DNA from: Paracoccaceae bacterium
Lineage (GTDB): Bacteria > Pseudomonadota > Alphaproteobacteria > Rhodobacterales > Rhodobacteraceae
Length of the DNA stretch: 39,513 nucleotides
Reading direction: 5' to 3'
Assembly (NCBI GenBank): GCA_002697345.1
Contig: NZVE01000002.1
Location: 1 to 39,513 of the forward strand
Of the stretch, positions 37,874-39,513 are shown piece by piece. Under the pieces are notes generated by a model. That model searched no databases and was not told where the DNA came from. It saw only the letters and a list, made by a program, of their open reading frames with translations. The translations under genes and the position numbers were made by a program. Every line of letters starts with the position of its first letter. The stretch's first letter is position 1.

Positions 37874-39513
37874 ATGCCGTTTAAATCTAAGAAGCAAGAA
37901 CGCTACCTTCAAATCAACGAACCTGAGATTTATCAGGATTGGGTTGAAAAATACGGTCGCTTCTCTGCCGAGAGTTTATGTATTGTCTGCAACGATAAAC
38001 CTGTTGATAAATCTCACCCTAACTCAATGGGTGTGACTTGTAATACTCCCAGGTGTGTTCATTATTTGTATAGTGCAGAATCCTTCGGGGCTGAAGCAAT
38101 TCCTATTCGTCATTCTCGGCGGCTGAATGGTTATTACGGGATAAAGGGTTATGACGATGCTTCCGAGGATGGATTCACATATCGTATCTATCGTTCGCCA
38201 GGAACAAATGATTGGTTTAGGGCTATGGTCTATGATGATAATTCCTTGAGAGATAACTTTACTAAGCCCACCAGCCGTAGGTTAAATCCAAGCGGTGAAA
38301 TGGTAATTTCTAATGACCCCGCATCTTTGCTTATTGGAGCATTCCCAAAGTTAGAGGATGCAAAGAGGGCTTTGGTATTTCGTATGATACAAGATGGCAA
38401 TTATGACCAAATGCTGACTGATGGTAATTTAAAATGGTTGCTTAAGGACTACTACGCAGAATCCTTCGGTGCTGAAGGTGATTATGAACCTTCTTTTGAT
38501 TCATTAGAAGAAAGAATTGAATGGATGGAGTTTGCCGTTAATGACAAGTTCCTACATCAATATGAAGATGATTATTCCAATGTCGTTTTAGACATTGAAG
38601 AATGGAACGAAAACAACGGGAACAATTCTAAACTTTCTAATTTGGTAAAACAATACAAAAATAAAACAGGGCGGATGGATGCAGAATCCTTCGCGGCTAC
38701 AACAGGAAAAAGAATGTATTGTCCTGCTTGTCAAACTAACAGAACATGGATGACGGGCTATAAGAAACGGGAGATGGATTATACGAAAGGCGAAAGACCG
38801 CAAGACTTCCGTTTTTATGTTTGTAATACTTGCGAATACGCTTATGACCCCAAAACAAGTCTGGAAATAAAAAATTGGAAAATCAAATATTATGGTGCAG
38901 AATCCTTCAATGCCGAAGGGTGGCACACTACTCGTATTCAAAATCTAATTGATAACCTATACAATGATAGAGAAATTGCTCTGAATAAATTATTAAAAAT
39001 AAAGAATGTCAAACTCCAAAAACTCTTATCTTCAAATAAATTACTCAAAGATAGAGTTGGAGGTTTAAGTTTGGCTCAATGGGCGGAAGTGCAAGCCCAA
39101 TTGAAATACACGCCTTCAGGGAGAATCCGAACTTTCGGGGCAGAATCCTTCGGGGCTGAAGAATGGTGGGAAGAATATAGAGATGAATTAGAAGCCGTTG
39201 ATAAGTCAAGTTTAGATGATTTTGAAATTATAATTTGGAATGATGATATAGTGAAAAAACATGGCAAGGCCAAAATGATGCAATTAATCATCAACACGAT
39301 AGAACACAGCACAAAATTAAGCCCTCAATTAGCCAAAATAGCAAGAAAGCAAGAGGAAGATATGGGCGAATGGGGTGAAGGAATGGGATATGACCCTGAT
39401 GCAAAAATCGGTTCGCCATATTATGCAGAATCCTTCGGGGCTGAAGAATGCGTATCTTGTGATACTCCTGATGGTTATTGGAGGGGATTGCCTTTATGTT
39501 CAAGTTCTGGTGA
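37874..39513 (+). CDS. Modular AESFGAE polyprotein-like gene (3' partial)
   Basis: The frame is open from ATG 37874 to the window end (546+ residues), with GGAGTGAATTGA as ribosome-binding site. The N-terminus MPFKSKKQERYLQINEPEIY fits a small protein found alone in many phages (MPFKS-KQ-RY...PEIA). Between it and the end, small dissimilar modules are joined by A-E-S-F-[GN]-A-E at residues 68, 195, 270 (AESFAAT), 342, 423 and 518, with a partial FSAESL at 31-35. Modules include a zinc knuckle (CIVC...CNTPRC, 36-67), an alpha/beta domain (76-194), a helical domain (203-269), a zinc ribbon (CPAC...CNTC, 278-341), helical domains (350-422, 431-517) and another zinc start (CVSC, 526-). This suggests a polyprotein cut at each joint, or a gene assembled by recombination. 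Confidence 0.85.
   Translation, partial: MPFKSKKQERYLQINEPEIYQDWVEKYGRFSAESLCIVCNDKPVDKSHPNSMGVTCNTPRCVHYLYSAESFGAEAIPIRHSRRLNGYYGIKGYDDASEDGFTYRIYRSPGTNDWFRAMVYDDNSLRDNFTKPTSRRLNPSGEMVISNDPASLLIGAFPKLEDAKRALVFRMIQDGNYDQMLTDGNLKWLLKDYYAESFGAEGDYEPSFDSLEERIEWMEFAVNDKFLHQYEDDYSNVVLDIEEWNENNGNNSKLSNLVKQYKNKTGRMDAESFAATTGKRMYCPACQTNRTWMTGYKKREMDYTKGERPQDFRFYVCNTCEYAYDPKTSLEIKNWKIKYYGAESFNAEGWHTTRIQNLIDNLYNDREIALNKLLKIKNVKLQKLLSSNKLLKDRVGGLSLAQWAEVQAQLKYTPSGRIRTFGAESFGAEEWWEEYRDELEAVDKSSLDDFEIIIWNDDIVKKHGKAKMMQLIINTIEHSTKLSPQLAKIARKQEEDMGEWGEGMGYDPDAKIGSPYYAESFGAEECVSCDTPDGYWRGLPLCSSSG
38075..38096 (+). repeat. AESFGAE repeat, copy 1
   Basis: GCAGAATCCTTCGGGGCTGA followed by AG; encodes AESFGAE at residue 68. 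Identical to copies 5 and 6. Confidence 0.9.
38456..38477 (+). repeat. AESFGAE repeat, copy 2
   Basis: One synonymous change (GGT for GGG); encodes AESFGAE at residue 195. Confidence 0.9.
38681..38701 (+). repeat. AESFAAT repeat, copy 3 (divergent)
   Basis: Same first 12 bases (GCAGAATCCTTC), then GCGGCTACA; encodes AESFAAT at residue 270. The final Glu is replaced by Thr. Confidence 0.8.
38897..38918 (+). repeat. AESFNAE repeat, copy 4
   Basis: GCAGAATCCTTC then AATGCCGAAG; encodes AESFNAE at residue 342. Confidence 0.85.
39140..39161 (+). repeat. AESFGAE repeat, copy 5
   Basis: Identical in all 22 bases to copy 1; encodes AESFGAE at residue 423. A truncated ACTTTCGGGGC sits right before it. 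Confidence 0.9.
39425..39446 (+). repeat. AESFGAE repeat, copy 6
   Basis: Identical in all 22 bases to copy 1; encodes AESFGAE at residue 518, near the window end. Confidence 0.9.

Noticed and set aside
37874-39513. CRISPR-like array from the spaced 22-base repeats
   Set aside because: The repeats are in frame, spaced irregularly at about 216-381 bases and separated by coding modules, unlike CRISPR spacers.

Overview
The window looks like part of an archaeal virus or virus-like extrachromosomal element. No tRNA, rRNA, translation or central-metabolism gene is visible. Genes are dense and almost all on the plus strand, many are tiny, and most have no recognisable family. Archaeal signs are a PCNA-type clamp, an XPF/ERCC4-type nuclease, a Get3/ArsA ATPase, a HerA-type ATPase, A/T-rich TATA boxes (a recurrent TTCWTATAGT), and several starts lying about 25 bases from a TATA box, as in leaderless transcription. 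A lipoprotein with an AGCLG lipobox and many N-glycosylation sequons would fit a marine euryarchaeal host such as Poseidoniales, but the host is inference. No terminase, portal or recognisable capsid gene is seen.

Layout. 1-5376: replication and nucleotide block with a 538-aa unknown protein, XPF-type nuclease, small acidic protein, PCNA, and class II (B12) ribonucleotide reductase. 5400-10500: small membrane proteins, a 248-aa unknown, a 400-base non-coding stretch with RNA-like folding, two large proteins with C-terminal membrane anchors, and a beta-rich protein. 10554-18125: a Get3/ArsA ATPase followed by about 25 small genes, often joined by ATGA overlaps. These include zinc ribbons, single-TM peptides, a collagen-like micro-protein, a DUF6899-like protein, a phage-type HTH protein, a PD-(D/E)XK-like nuclease and a lipoprotein. 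18223-35260: a probable structural or assembly block with large unknown proteins, a MoxR-like AAA+ ATPase (1269 aa), a tail-anchored Cu/Zn superoxide dismutase, a 1030-aa multi-zinc protein, a VWA protein and a membrane-anchored HerA ATPase. 35420-36397: the only clear minus-strand gene. 36486-39513: a small basic protein, a Pro/Met-rich protein, and an open-ended gene that looks like a polyprotein of small modules joined by a repeated AESFGAE linker.

Three ideas tie the genes together. (1) The last gene is a chain of small domains separated by near-identical AESF[GN]AE joints. The core F-x-A-E also occurs once in several presumed structural proteins, suggesting a shared processing signal or modular recombination. 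(2) A Get3-like targeting ATPase is encoded beside several proteins with C-terminal membrane anchors (7031, 8251, SOD, HerA), suggesting the element carries its own tail-anchored protein insertion factor. (3) A MoxR AAA+/VWA pair in a viral-like assembly block recalls the Acidianus two-tailed virus chaperone pair. Also notable is a GLFNW peptide at or near the C-terminus of unrelated proteins in an element that encodes its own PCNA.
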